64,000 nucleotides of DNA from Lentzea albida (GTDB taxonomy: Bacteria; Actinomycetota; Actinomycetes; Mycobacteriales; Pseudonocardiaceae): positions 1 through 64,000 of the forward strand of contig NZ_FOFV01000029.1 of NCBI RefSeq assembly GCF_900111005.1, written 5' to 3'. Position 1 is the stretch's first letter. Each line of letters begins with the position of its first letter. Positions 18,247-28,247 of the stretch are shown here, in pieces. The notes under the pieces were generated by a model. It was not told the DNA's origin. It saw only the letters and a list, made by a program, of their open reading frames with translations, and searched no databases. Made by a program: the position numbers and the translations under genes.

Positions 18247-18933
18247 GTGCGACCAGCTGACCTCGCCCGTGAACACGGCCTCTCGGCCCAGGCCGTGCGC
18301 AACTACGAGGAGGCCGGGTTCCTCCCGCCCGCCGGGCGCACGCCGTCCGGCTACCGCGTCTTCACCGAGGTCCACGCCGCCGCGCTGCGCACGTTCCTCG
18401 CGCTGGTCCCGGCCTTCGGGCACGCCCGCGCCGGCCAGATCATGAACGCGGTCCACGCCGGATCGCTCGACGACGCGCTGGAGTGGATCGACCGCGGCCA
18501 CGAGCAGCTGCTGCGCGACCGCTCGACGCTCGACTCGGTCAGCCGCGCGGTGCAGGACCTGACCGACGTCGAGCCGGTGCTGGGGCCGCGCACGATCGGT
18601 GAGCTGGCCCGCCGCCTCGGCGTGACGCCGGCGACGCTGCGCGCGTGGGAGGAGGCCGGAATCCTCGTACCGGCAAGGGAGAGGACCGGCTACCGCGTGT
18701 TCCGGGCGGAGGACGTCCGCGACGCCGAGCTGGCGCACCTGCTGCGCCGCGGCGGCTATCCGTTGGCGCACATAGCCCTGGTGGTGGACCAGGTCCGCAC
18801 GGCGGGCGGCACCGACACGCTGGGTGCCGCCCTCGCCGACTGGCGCCGCCGCCTCACCGCGCAGGGCCTCGCGATGCTGGCCGCGGCCGCACGGCTCAAC
18901 GAGTACCTGAACGCACGGGCACCAGTTCCGTGA
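18247..18933 (+). CDS. MerR-family regulator with two MerR DNA-binding domains (TioE-like)
   Basis: This 228-residue protein contains two MerR winged-helix domains. The first is residues 1-40 (RPADLAREHGLSAQAVRNYE, then GYRVFTE). The second is about 118-160 (TIGELARRLGVTPATLRAWE, then GYRVFRAEDV). I recall TioE-type antibiotic-responsive regulators having this layout and often sitting beside erythromycin-esterase-like genes. GTG 18247 starts exactly at the first domain; ATG 18223 would add eight residues but would place the operator arm inside the coding region. Its 3' end overlaps metX by 38 bp. Confidence 0.85.
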   Translation: MRPADLAREHGLSAQAVRNYEEAGFLPPAGRTPSGYRVFTEVHAAALRTFLALVPAFGHARAGQIMNAVHAGSLDDALEWIDRGHEQLLRDRSTLDSVSRAVQDLTDVEPVLGPRTIGELARRLGVTPATLRAWEEAGILVPARERTGYRVFRAEDVRDAELAHLLRRGGYPLAHIALVVDQVRTAGGTDTLGAALADWRRRLTAQGLAMLAAAARLNEYLNARAPVP

Positions 18934-19908
18934 CGAGCGCGCCGACCTGCTCGCTCTCGATCAGGAACGCGTCGTGCCCGTACGGCGACTCGATCACCCG
19001 CAGCCGGTCCGCTCCGGGGATGCCTGCCGCGAGTTCTTCCTGCTGTGCCAACGGGTACAGCCGGTCGGAGTCGACGCCCGCCACGATGGTGCGCGCGGTG
19101 ACCTTCCGCAACGCGGCCCTGATCCCGCCGCGCTGGTGGCCGACGTCGTGCGAGTTCATCGCCTCGGTCAGCGTGACGTAGCTGGCAGCGTCGAACCTCC
19201 GCGTCAGCTTCGCCGCGTGGTGGTCCAGATAGGACTCCACCTCGAACCGCCCGTCGTCCTGGAGGTTCCTCCCGAACCGGGCCTGCAGCTCCTGCTCACT
19301 GCGGTAGCTGATGTGCGCGATCCGCCGCGCGATCCCCAGTCCCTCCACGGGATCGGCCCTGATCGCGTGCAGCTGCGCGGACGCCAGCGCGATCTGCTCG
19401 GCGGACGCCGCGGCCGTCGTCGCAAGCAGCAGCAACGATTCCACGCGTCCGGGCTCGCTCACCGCCCACTCGACGGCGCGCATACCGCCCATGGACCCGC
19501 CGAGCACCGCGGCCCACCGCTCGATCCCGAGGTGGTCCGCGAGGTGCACCTCGGCCGCGACCTGGTCCCGGATGGTGATCGCGGGGAAACCGGGGTGCTG
19601 CCAGGGACCGGTGCTGCCCTGGCAGCCGCCCAGCACGTTCGGCGCCACCACGAAGAACCCGTCGAGCGGCTTTCCCTTGCCCACCAGGGAGTCCCACCAG
19701 CCCGGCGTGGGGTGGCCCGGCTCCACGCCCCCGGCGACATGGCTGTCCCCGGTGAGGGCGTGGAGCACGAGCACCGCGTTGGAGGCCTCCGCGTTCAAGG
19801 TCCCCCACGTCTCGTACGCGAGCTGGAAACCCGGCAGTTCCCCGAACGGTGCGGCGTGGCTGAACCACTGCCGCCGCCCGTTCGGATCGCCGAACCGCCA
19901 GCCGCCCA

Positions 19909-19909
<1 letters not shown>
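18896..19909 (-). CDS. metX: Homoserine O-acetyltransferase
   Basis: This 337-residue alpha/beta-hydrolase-fold enzyme acetylates homoserine with acetyl-CoA in methionine synthesis. Landmarks are VLVLHALTGDSHVAGG, the nucleophile elbow LGGSMGGMRAVEWA with the catalytic Ser, the Asp in GVDSDRLYPL and the His in YGHDAFLIE. GTG 19909 overlaps the metY stop by one base (TAGTG), so the pair is coupled. Acetyl rather than succinyl preference is inferred from the actinobacterial MetX family and from the partner metY. Confidence 0.95.
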
Positions 19910-21195
<1,286 letters not shown>

Positions 21196-21239
21196 GGCTG
21201 TGCTCCAGAACGTTCGTTGATGCGAGAGGGGGTTTGGGA

Positions 21240-21317
21240 TCAACGAGAGCAACGACAGGCCATGCTGGTGACGCGCACGTAATCGACGTGGCGTCGGCTA
21301 ACCAGCGGCATGGTCAT
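21240..21317 (-). CDS. Short leader peptide of the metY-metX operon, cysteine-rich end
   Basis: This 25-codon reading frame starts MTMPLVSRRHVDYVRV and ends MACRCSR, with TGA at 21240-21242. The RRHVD-RV-S-CRC pattern is that of actinobacterial leader peptides found before sulfur and cysteine genes; in mycobacteria, Cys-codon-rich leader ORFs act as cysteine-responsive attenuators. A second ATG at 21311 is also possible. The two Cys codons near its end would stall ribosomes when cysteine is low and change folding ahead of metY. The mechanism is inferred from family knowledge. Confidence 0.78.
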   Translation of the reverse strand: MTMPLVSRRHVDYVRVTSMACRCSR

Positions 21318-21391
21318 AGTCGACGAATGTAAGGGGCCACACGGTCCCCTGGACACCCCGTCCAACAGGTGAGACCGCATAGGCTGATCGC

Positions 21392-22399
21392 ATGCGCACA
21401 GCTCTGGTCGGCTACGGACTAGGTGGGGCGGCCTTCCACGCCCCGTTCATCGAGGCAACCCCGGGCCTGGACCTCTCCGCCGTGGTCACCTCGAACCCGA
21501 AGCGCCAGGCAGAGGTGGCCGAACGCTACCCGGCAGCCCGCCTGCTGTCCTCTCTGGACGAAGTCTGGGCAGGCGACTTCGACCTGGTCGTCATCACCAC
21601 CCCGAACCGCTTCCACGCGACCCACGCCCGCCAGGTCCTGGAACACGGCCTCGACGTCGTCGTCGACAAACCCTTCGCGGGCTCCGCCATGGAAGCGAGG
21701 GCCCTGGCCTCCATCGCCTCCTCCCGAGGCCTCAGGCTCGTCCCGTTCCACAACCGCCGCTGGGACGGCGACTTCCTCACCGTCCAGCGCCTCCTGGCCT
21801 CGAACGCCCTGGGCAAGGTCCACAGGTTCGAGTCCCGCTTCGAGCGCTACCGCCCCGAGATCAAGTCGTCGTGGAAGGAATCAGGCGACCCGGCAGACCT
21901 CGGCAGCATCCTGTTCGACCTCGGCACACACCTCATTGACCAGTCGGTGGCCCTCTTCGGCCGCCCGGTGACGGTGCACGCCGAGATCGCCACAGTCCGC
22001 CCCGGCGCCCGAGCGGACGACGACGTCTTCCTCTCCCTGACCCACGAGGACGGCGTCCGCTCCCACCTCTGGATGAGCGCGCTGGCAGCAGACCTGGGCC
22101 CGCGCTTCCGCGTGCTGGGCCACGACGCCGCGTACGTGAAGCACGGCATGGACCCGCAGGAGGACCGCCTCAAGGCAGGCGACACCCCGGCGGGCCCGGG
22201 CTGGGGCGAGGACCCCGAACCCGCCTGGGGCACCCTCGGCGGCAAGCCCCTGCGCACCGAGCCGGGCGCCTACCAGGACTTCTACGCGGCGGTGGCCGCA
22301 GGCGAGGTGCCGGTGTCGCCGCAGGACGCGGTGACGGGCCTGGAGGTGATCGAGGCGGCGAAGCAGTCGGCCGCGACGGGAGGCGCGGTCCGCCTCTGA
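21392..22399 (+). CDS. Gfo/Idh/MocA-family oxidoreductase
   Basis: This 335-residue NAD(P)-dependent oxidoreductase has an N-terminal Rossmann fold (ALVGYGLGGAAFHAPFIEA). The family motif DVVVDKPFAGSAMEAR carries the conserved Lys-Pro, and LGSILFDLGTHLIDQSVALF lies in the C-terminal domain. It resembles the YhhX/YdgJ-type members acting on sugars or inositols; substrate unknown. It is divergent from the metY leader and convergent with the Nudix gene across a 585-bp repeat region. Confidence 0.9.
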   Translation: MRTALVGYGLGGAAFHAPFIEATPGLDLSAVVTSNPKRQAEVAERYPAARLLSSLDEVWAGDFDLVVITTPNRFHATHARQVLEHGLDVVVDKPFAGSAMEARALASIASSRGLRLVPFHNRRWDGDFLTVQRLLASNALGKVHRFESRFERYRPEIKSSWKESGDPADLGSILFDLGTHLIDQSVALFGRPVTVHAEIATVRPGARADDDVFLSLTHEDGVRSHLWMSALAADLGPRFRVLGHDAAYVKHGMDPQEDRLKAGDTPAGPGWGEDPEPAWGTLGGKPLRTEPGAYQDFYAAVAAGEVPVSPQDAVTGLEVIEAAKQSAATGGAVRL

Positions 22400-22500
22400 C
22401 CGCACGGCAGCGCGGGGTGAGGCGGGGGCGGGCAGAACGGCAGGGCAGGCGGGGCGGCGGACGCGAGGGCGGGCACGCTTGATCGTCCGCGATGCCGAAG

Positions 22501-22629
22501 GCGAGCCGCGCGATCGGTGCGACGCCGCAGGCGAGCCGTGCGATCGGTGCGACGCCGCAGGCGAGCCGCGCGATCGGTGCGACGCCGCAGGCGAGCCGCG
22601 CGATCGGTGCGACGCCGCAGGCGAGCCGT
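22501..22629. repeat. Tandem repeat, 30-bp unit, four full copies
   Basis: Copies lie at 22501, 22531, 22561 and 22591, beginning GCGAGCCGCGCGATCGGTGC and ending CGACGCCGCAG. They differ only by one C/T (copy 2), with partial units on both sides. The near-perfect identity suggests recent amplification or gene conversion. Confidence 0.95.
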
Positions 22630-22647
22630 CCTGAACAAAGAGGTACC

Positions 22648-22791
22648 GGCGGTGGGGTCCCATCACGAGTCGCGCCACAGCACTTGCTGCATGCCTGAGG
22701 GGGTGTCAACTCGACACGCTTTTCGTCGAGTTGACACCCCCTCAGGCATGTGGCCCGCTCCTGGTGCGGCTCGTGATGGGACCCCACCGCC
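22648..22791. repeat. Large nested inverted repeat (cruciform-scale)
   Basis: The inner arms 22690-22715 and 22725-22750 are perfectly complementary over 26 bp around a 9-nt loop. The outer arms 22648-22669 and 22770-22791 are perfect over 22 bp and are separated from the inner ones by unpaired 20- and 19-nt strands. It could serve as a two-way terminator for the flanking convergent genes, but it is much larger than needed and has no T-run. Confidence 0.9.
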
Positions 22792-22885
22792 AACGCGCCC
22801 AAACCAAGCAACCGGCAGCCGCCCTAAGCAGCAGGCGTGCCATCAGCCCACAGGCGGCGCTACCCCCTGATCAGATTGCCGGGGT

Positions 22886-22902
22886 CTGGGGCAGAGCCCC
22901 AG
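22886..22902. terminator. Compact GC hairpin, possible terminator of the Nudix gene
   Basis: CTGGGGC-AGA-GCCCCAG forms a 7-bp stem with a 3-nt loop. It is similar to the GGGGC/GCCCC hairpins common after genes in high-GC actinobacteria. It lies 82 bp past the stop of the minus-strand Nudix gene and lacks a strong T-run. Confidence 0.45.
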
Positions 22903-22984
22903 GGGAAGCACGCAAGGCGACCAGGCCGCCCGCAAAAGCAGCCACGCAAAAGCAGCCACCCGCAGAAGCCGCAAAGCCACACCC

Positions 22985-23665
22985 CTACGGCCGCACCAAC
23001 GGCGGATACAACACCTCAGCCTCCCCCCGCCGAAACAAGGCAGCCGGCCGCCCCCCATCCCGCGAAGTAGTCCCCCCGGTAGCCACCAACAACCCATCCA
23101 CCCCCGTGACCTTCCGGTGAAAGTTCCGGGGATCCAGCGAAACCCCCCAAACGATCTCGTAAACCCGCCTCAACTCGGCCACCGTGAACTCAGGACCACA
23201 AAACGCGGTCCCCAAAGCCGAGTACTCCAACTTGGCCCGAGCCCGCTCCACCCCGTCCCCCAAGATCCGCGCGTGGTCGAAGGCCAGCGAAGAAGCCTCC
23301 CCCACCGGCACCCAAGAAGCGGCGGCGGCATCGGTCCCGGCAACAGGCACCGGCAGATCAGGCGCCAACGCCAGATAGGCAACGGACACGACCCGCATCC
23401 GAGGGTCCCGCCGCGGCTCCCCGTACGTCCCCAACTGCTCGAGGTGCAGCCCGGACACCCCGGTCTCCTCGGCCAGTTCCCGCACGGCCGCGGCATCCAC
23501 CGACTCGGTGACCTGCACGAACCCACCAGGCAACGCCCACCGCCCCCGATAGGGCGCCTCCCCGCGACGAACCAGCAGCGCGCACAGCGCATCGCCTCGC
23601 ACGGTCAGCACCACGAGGTCGACCGTGACCGCGAAGGGAGGGAAATCACTTGGCGAGTACACCAC
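22985..23665 (-). CDS. Nudix-domain transcriptional regulator, NrtR-like
   Basis: This 226-residue protein has an N-terminal Nudix fold (box [20 protein letters not shown], then ETGV) and a C-terminal winged helix ([20 protein letters not shown], then NFHRKV), as in NrtR regulators of NAD metabolism. NrtR proteins bind ADP-ribose-type ligands and usually repress neighbours. The Nudix box here is close to the catalytic consensus, so hydrolase activity may remain. GTG 23665 is 10 bp from a long palindrome shared with the divergent SPFH gene. Confidence 0.85.
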   Translation of the reverse strand: MVYSPSDFPPFAVTVDLVVLTVRGDALCALLVRRGEAPYRGRWALPGGFVQVTESVDAAAVRELAEETGVSGLHLEQLGTYGEPRRDPRMRVVSVAYLALAPDLPVPVAGTDAAAASWVPVGEASSLAFDHARILGDGVERARAKLEYSALGTAFCGPEFTVAELRRVYEIVWGVSLDPRNFHRKVTGVDGLLVATGGTTSRDGGRPAALFRRGEAEVLYPPLVRP

Positions 23666-23674
23666 CGAAGCATA

Positions 23675-23701
23675 GGCTTATCGTCAGATCGACGACAAGC
23701 C
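23675..23701. promoter_or_regulatory. Palindromic operator between the Nudix regulator and SPFH genes
   Basis: The 27-bp sequence has arms GGCTTATCGTC and GACGACAAGCC, complementary except at one position, across a short centre. It lies 10 bp from one start and 20 bp from the other, so one bound dimer could control both directions. Confidence 0.7.
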
Positions 23702-23720
23702 ACCGAAGGAGCGTGCCCCC

Positions 23721-24668
23721 ATGGCCGACATCAGCACCTACCCCGGACTCCGCCACCTCCGCGGAGCCCCGACCGTCCACGTCCGACACGTCAAGAACGG
23801 CAAGATCGCCCACGAGGGCACCGGCCTGAGCTTCTGGTTCCGCCCCAGAACCGCGGTCCTGAGCGAAGTCCCGGTGGACGACCGGGAGCTCCCGATGCTC
23901 TTCCACGCGAGAACGCAGGACTACCAGGACGTCACGGTCCAGCTCACGGTCACCTACCGCTGCACCAACCCGGAGACGGCGACGACCAGGATCGACTTCT
24001 CGATCGACCCCGACACCGGCACCTGGCGCCAGGACCCGCTGAGCCAGATCGCGAACACCCTCACCGAGAGCACCCAGCAGCACGCCCTCAAGATCCTCGG
24101 CACCCTCGACCTGGAGACCGCCATCCGGACCGGAGTCGAGAAGGTCAAGACCGCGGTCGCGACCAACCTCAAGGCCGACCACATCGGCCTGGAGATCATC
24201 GACGTGAGGGTCGTCGCGATCCGCCCGGACGCCGACATGGAGAAGGCCCTCCAGACCACCATCCGCGAGAAGGTCCAGCAGGAGGCCGACAAGGCGACCT
24301 ACGAACGCCGTGCCATCGCGGTCGAGCGCGAGCGCGCGATCAGCGAGAACGAGCTGCAGAACCAGATCGAGCTCGCCAAACGAGAAGAGCTCCTGGTCGT
24401 GCAGCGCGGCGCGAACGCCCTCAAGAAGGCCGAGGACCACGCGAGGGCCAGCCGGGTCGCCGACGACGCCAAGGCCGAGGGCATCCGCAAGCTCGCGGAA
24501 GCCGAGGCCGCCGGCGAGAAGGCGCGACTGGACGCCTACAAGGAGGTCCCGCAGGCGACGCTGCTCGCCCTGGCGGCGAAGGAACTCGCCGGCAACCTCC
24601 CGGAGATCGGCAGCATCACGCTCACGCCGGACGTCATCCAGCCGATCCTGCAGCGGCTCGCGCGATGA
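23721..24668 (+). CDS. SPFH/band-7 domain protein without membrane anchor
   Basis: This 315-residue protein has a band-7 domain at about 25-185 ([46 protein letters not shown]). A long charged coiled-coil follows at about 185-275 ([20 protein letters not shown]) with an Ala/Glu-rich end. Most SPFH proteins begin with a membrane hairpin; none is visible here, so it may be a cytosolic ring-forming scaffold. Its stop overlaps the next gene's ATG (ATGA), tying it to the NAD-kinase-like protein. Confidence 0.85.
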   Translation: MADISTYPGLRHLRGAPTVHVRHVKNGKIAHEGTGLSFWFRPRTAVLSEVPVDDRELPMLFHARTQDYQDVTVQLTVTYRCTNPETATTRIDFSIDPDTGTWRQDPLSQIANTLTESTQQHALKILGTLDLETAIRTGVEKVKTAVATNLKADHIGLEIIDVRVVAIRPDADMEKALQTTIREKVQQEADKATYERRAIAVERERAISENELQNQIELAKREELLVVQRGANALKKAEDHARASRVADDAKAEGIRKLAEAEAAGEKARLDAYKEVPQATLLALAAKELAGNLPEIGSITLTPDVIQPILQRLAR

Positions 24669-25516
24669 GCCTCGCACCGAGAATCGTGCTGGTGCACAGG
24701 CGCACCGAGCTGACAGAGTTGTTGGCACGACACGGGACGAGGGGTCAGGTCGAGTTCTTCCTCAAGTCCCGCAACCGAACCCTGGACGAGGTGGTGGACC
24801 GTGACCAGCAGACCCGCAAAGCGCTGGGAGACGTCGGCGCCGCGATCCCGCTCGACTGGCGCCGCGGCGTCGTCGAGCGGGAAGACCTGTCGCGGTTCCT
24901 GTTCGCGCCCGAGGACGTAGTCGTCATCGTCGGGCAGGACGGGCTGGTCGCCAACGTCGCCAAGTACCTCGACGGCCAGCCCGTGATCGGCATCAACCCG
25001 GAACGGGGCGTGCTCGCCCGGCACGCCCCGCAGGACGCCGCGGAACTCCTGCACAGCACGAACGACACCGAGGACCGCACGATGGTCGAGGCCAGGGCGG
25101 ACGACGGCCAGACCCTCTGCGCGCTCAACGAGATCTACGTCGGCCACCCGAGCCACCAGACCAGCCGCTACCGCATCGCGGACGAGCGCCAGGCGTCGTC
25201 CGGCGTCCTCGTCGGCAGCGGCACGGGAGCGACGGGCTGGTGCAATTCGGCCCACCGCGAGCGGAAGAGCCTTCTCACCCTCCCCACCCCGACCGAACGC
25301 AGGCTCGTCTGGTTCGTCCGGGAGGCCTGGCCGTCGCCGAGCACCGGCATCGAGCACACCGAGGGCGAGATCACCGGCGAAGCGCTGCAGATCGACGTCG
25401 AGTCGGACGGCCTCGTGGCGTTCGGCGACGGCATCGAGAGCGACGCGCTACGGCTGGGCTGGGGCCAGCGGCTGAGCATCGGACTCGCCGCCCGCAGACT
25501 CCGCCTCGTGCGCTGA
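24665..25516 (+). CDS. Divergent NAD-kinase-like protein
   Basis: This 283-residue protein resembles the NAD kinase superfamily. [18 protein letters not shown] sits where GGDGT-L is expected, followed by [26 protein letters not shown] (NE motif) and [16 protein letters not shown] in place of the TPTGSTAY loop. GGDG has become GQDG, so phosphoryl transfer may be altered or the protein may bind rather than phosphorylate NAD. It is coupled by a 4-nt overlap to the SPFH gene and lies opposite an NrtR-like regulator, which supports an NAD-linked role. The 3' end overlaps the convergent transporter gene by 69 bp. Confidence 0.72.
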   Translation: MSLAPRIVLVHRRTELTELLARHGTRGQVEFFLKSRNRTLDEVVDRDQQTRKALGDVGAAIPLDWRRGVVEREDLSRFLFAPEDVVVIVGQDGLVANVAKYLDGQPVIGINPERGVLARHAPQDAAELLHSTNDTEDRTMVEARADDGQTLCALNEIYVGHPSHQTSRYRIADERQASSGVLVGSGTGATGWCNSAHRERKSLLTLPTPTERRLVWFVREAWPSPSTGIEHTEGEITGEALQIDVESDGLVAFGDGIESDALRLGWGQRLSIGLAARRLRLVR

Positions 25517-26725
25517 CCCGATCACGAGCAGACACACGCCGGACAGCACCGCGCCGGCGATCAGGTACAGCGCGATGGCCCAGGTCCCGGTGCGCAGCAA
25601 CGACTGCGCGACCAGCGGGGCGAGCCCGCCGCCCAGCACCGCGCCCAACTGGAAGCTCAACGCCACCCCGCTGTACCGCACGCGGGTCCGGAACAGCTCG
25701 GCGAAGTAGGCGGCCGACGGGCCGAACAACGCGGCCGAGCCGACGAAGCCGAGCACCATCGCGAACGTGAACCAGCCCGAGTCCGTCAGCCAGAACAGCG
25801 GGAACGCGAACGCGGCCTGGAAGATCGCGCCGCCGAACATCACCGGCAACCGGCCGACGCGGTCCGACAGGAGCCCGAAGGCGGGCACCGCAACGACCTG
25901 CGCCAGCGATCCGACGACGGTCGCGACCAGCAGGTCGTCCGCGGAGATCTTCAGCGCCGTGCGCCCGTAGCCGATCATGAACACGCTCAGCACGTAGATG
26001 AAGATCGTGAACCCGAGGTTCACGCCGGCGCCCAGCAGCACCACGCGCCACCGGTCGCGCAGCACCTCCGCGATCGGCAGCCGCGCCTTCTCGACCCGCG
26101 CGAACTGCGGCGACTCCGACACGCGCAGCCGGATGTAGAGGCCGATGCCGACCAGCACGACCGAGAACAGGAACGGCAACCGCCAGCCCCAGCTCAGGAA
26201 GTCCGGCCCGGACGCGCGCGACGACACGTACATCGCGAGGTTCGCGAGCACGAGTCCGACCGGCGACCCGATGAACACCCAGCTGCCGTACCAGCCCCAC
26301 CGCCCCGGCGGCGCGTGCTCGACGGCCATCAGCGACGCGCCGCCCTGCTCTCCGCCCATGAAGAAGCCCTGGACGAGCCGCAGCAACACGAGCGACAACG
26401 GCGCGAGGATCCCGACGTGGGCGTAGGTCGGCAGCAGACCGATCAACGCCGTCGACGCGCCCGTCACCGAAAGGGTGATCACGAGCATCGGCCGCCGCCC
26501 GATCCGGTCACCGAGGTGCCCGATGACCGCGCCGCCCAGCGGCCGGGCGAAGAAACCCGCGCCGAACGTGGCGAACGCGAGCAGCACGCCGACGCGCGAG
26601 TCGAACTGCGGGAAGAAGATCTTGTCGAACACGAGCGCCGACGCCGTGCCGTAGAGCAGGAAGTCGTACAACTCGATCGTGTTACCGACCGCTGAAGCCG
26701 TCGCTACTTTGCGTGCCCCCGTCAT
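25448..26725 (-). CDS. MFS transporter, metabolite:H+ symporter subfamily
   Basis: This 425-residue protein has twelve predicted membrane helices. The loop motif [14 protein letters not shown] between helices 2 and 3 and [20 protein letters not shown] place it with the proline/betaine, shikimate and alpha-ketoglutarate symporters. It would import a small organic acid or betaine with protons. Substrate cannot be read from the sequence. It is divergent from the secreted esterase at 26813. Confidence 0.9.
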   Translation of the reverse strand: MTGARKVATASAVGNTIELYDFLLYGTASALVFDKIFFPQFDSRVGVLLAFATFGAGFFARPLGGAVIGHLGDRIGRRPMLVITLSVTGASTALIGLLPTYAHVGILAPLSLVLLRLVQGFFMGGEQGGASLMAVEHAPPGRWGWYGSWVFIGSPVGLVLANLAMYVSSRASGPDFLSWGWRLPFLFSVVLVGIGLYIRLRVSESPQFARVEKARLPIAEVLRDRWRVVLLGAGVNLGFTIFIYVLSVFMIGYGRTALKISADDLLVATVVGSLAQVVAVPAFGLLSDRVGRLPVMFGGAIFQAAFAFPLFWLTDSGWFTFAMVLGFVGSAALFGPSAAYFAELFRTRVRYSGVALSFQLGAVLGGGLAPLVAQSLLRTGTWAIALYLIAGAVLSGVCLLVIGSAHEAESAGGESDAQPLAPAQP

Positions 26726-26812
26726 CGTTCCAGCCTGGTGGAGGGATTGACACTGCGCAATGGTCCGGTCACCCTTCGTCCTACGTTCCTACTCTTCAGT
26801 AACGAGGTAGCA

Positions 26813-27682
26813 ATGACGCGCCGAGTGACTGTCGTTTCCCTGCTCACAGCCCTGTTCGCGGCCTTGCTGGCACCGCACGCCGCCGCCGCACCGACCTACC
26901 GGAACTACGTCTCGCTCGGAGATTCGTTCGTCTCGGGACCGTTCATCCCCCTGCAGCGGCTCGACCCGCTGAGCTGCTTCAAGTCCACGCAGAACTACCC
27001 GTCCGTGCTCGCGCGGAAGCTCGGCATCGCCAACTTCACCGACATCTCCTGCGGTGGCGCGCAGACCAAGGACATGGCGGGCGTCCAGTCCGGCGTCCCC
27101 GGCCAGTCGGTGCCGCAGTTCTCCGCCCTCAAAGCCGATACCGACCTCGTCACGGTGTCCATCGGCGGCAACGACATCGGCTTCTCCGACATCATCCTGA
27201 CCTGCGCCGGCAAGAGCATCACCGATCCGAACGGCGCTCCCTGCAAGGCGAACTACGGCGACTCGCTCGGTCAGCGCGTCGACGCCACCGCCGCCAAGGT
27301 GGCCGCCGTCCTGCAGGGCATCAAGCAGCGCAGCCCGAAGGCGAAGGTCGTCGTGGTCGGCTACCTGCGGATCCTGCCGCCGTCCGGCGGCTGCTGGCCC
27401 GTCGTGCCGATCTCCAAGGGCGACGTGCCGTACCTCGACAACGTGCAGCAGCAGCTGAACGGAATGCTGGGCGCACAGGCGAAAGCGGCCGGTGCCACGT
27501 TCGTGAACCCCTACGACATCAGCCTCGGTCGCGACACGTGCGCGGCGCCGTGGGACAAGTGGGTCGAGGGCATCATCCCGACGAGCCTCGCGTTCCCCGT
27601 TCACCCGAACGCCAAGGGCATGGCTGCGGTGGGTGACCAGGTGGCGAAGGCGCTCGCCAGGACGGAGTCCACGCGCGTCTAG
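26813..27682 (+). CDS. Secreted SGNH-family esterase or lipase
   Basis: This 289-residue protein has a signal peptide (TVVSLLTALFAALLAPHAAA). The SGNH blocks are SLGDSFVSG, SIGGNDIGF and FPVHPNAKGM (catalytic His), and the cysteines are paired as in Streptomyces secreted lipases. It is only a distant paralogue of the protein at 8780. ATG 26813 is preferred because of GAGG nine bases upstream and because it starts the signal peptide. Substrate unknown. Confidence 0.88.
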   Translation: MTRRVTVVSLLTALFAALLAPHAAAAPTYRNYVSLGDSFVSGPFIPLQRLDPLSCFKSTQNYPSVLARKLGIANFTDISCGGAQTKDMAGVQSGVPGQSVPQFSALKADTDLVTVSIGGNDIGFSDIILTCAGKSITDPNGAPCKANYGDSLGQRVDATAAKVAAVLQGIKQRSPKAKVVVVGYLRILPPSGGCWPVVPISKGDVPYLDNVQQQLNGMLGAQAKAAGATFVNPYDISLGRDTCAAPWDKWVEGIIPTSLAFPVHPNAKGMAAVGDQVAKALARTESTRV

Positions 27683-27769
27683 TTGCACGCAGTCAGGGCG
27701 GATTACACGATCTGGTGTTACCGCCCGGTTGAATGGAATCTCGGGTCTTTGCCGCGCCAGAGTGTTGGC

Positions 27770-28165
27770 ATGGCAAGGACCCGACTTCTGTTTGCCTGTC
27801 TCGCGCTCGCCGCACCGCTCGTCCCCGCGACGGCCCAGGCGGCCCCCCTGACAGAGGCCCTCTTCCCCGCAGCCGGCGTGACGCTGTCGGTGCAGCCGGA
27901 GATGGGCACGCTCAGCACCACGCAGCTGACCTGCGAACCCACGGGTGGACTGCACCGCAACGCCCAGCAGGCGTGCGACCAGCTCACGCCCGTCGAGGGC
28001 GACTTCCGCAGACTGGACGCGGCGGAGGTGATGTGCACGATGGAGCTGAACCCGACCAAGGCGACGTTGCGCGGCAAGTGGCGCAACAAGAAGATCGATT
28101 TCCAGCAGGTGTACTCGAACCCGTGCGTGCTGCGCGCGCACACGGGCAAGGTCTTCGACTTCTGA
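27770..28165 (+). CDS. Secreted subtilisin-inhibitor-like protein (SSI family)
   Basis: This 131-residue protein has a signal peptide (RLLFACLALAAPLVPATAQA). The mature domain matches Streptomyces subtilisin inhibitors: LTCEPTGGLHRNAQQACDQL with the first disulfide, CTMELNPTKATLRGKW, and the end YSNPCVLRAHTGKVFDF. Reactive-site residues lie around CTMELNP, less like the canonical CPMVYDP loop, so target specificity may differ. It would block subtilases outside the cell; the protease encoded at 54750 is a possible partner. Confidence 0.85.
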   Translation: MARTRLLFACLALAAPLVPATAQAAPLTEALFPAAGVTLSVQPEMGTLSTTQLTCEPTGGLHRNAQQACDQLTPVEGDFRRLDAAEVMCTMELNPTKATLRGKWRNKKIDFQQVYSNPCVLRAHTGKVFDF

Positions 28166-28177
28166 TCCCCTGATCGC

Positions 28178-28226
28178 GCCACCGGTTGTTCCAGCACACC
28201 GCCGTCGTGCTGGAACAACCGGTGGC
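28178..28226. terminator. Long perfect hairpin after the inhibitor gene
   Basis: Perfect 20-bp arms (GCCACCGGTTGTTCCAGCAC and its complement) flank a 9-nt loop, starting 12 bp after the stop. There is no T-run, as is common for actinobacterial terminators. Confidence 0.75.
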
Positions 28227-28247
28227 CTTCAGCTCGCACGGCCTAGC

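Larger units (their letters stand above)
22400..22984. other. Non-coding region between convergent genes with repeats and palindromes
   Basis: No credible gene is present. From left to right it holds a short GC-rich spacer, a 30-bp tandem repeat (22501-22620), a 144-bp nested palindrome (22648-22791), a compact hairpin (22886-22902) and an A/C-rich stretch of AAGCAGCC-like units (about 22930-22980). Open frames here arise only because the repeat period is divisible by three. Confidence 0.8.

Noticed and set aside
21196-21391. SAM riboswitch before metY
   Set aside because: None of the SAM-I/IV core elements that I know can be found; the leader peptide explains the conserved-looking sequence instead.
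22501-22620. CRISPR array
   Set aside because: The 30-bp units are contiguous without spacers and no cas gene is nearby; the same holds for the 54-bp units at 43028.
22282-22811. Possible repeat proteins with 10-residue units over the 30-bp array
   Set aside because: All three frames stay open only because the unit length is divisible by three; no start signal or conserved flank is present.
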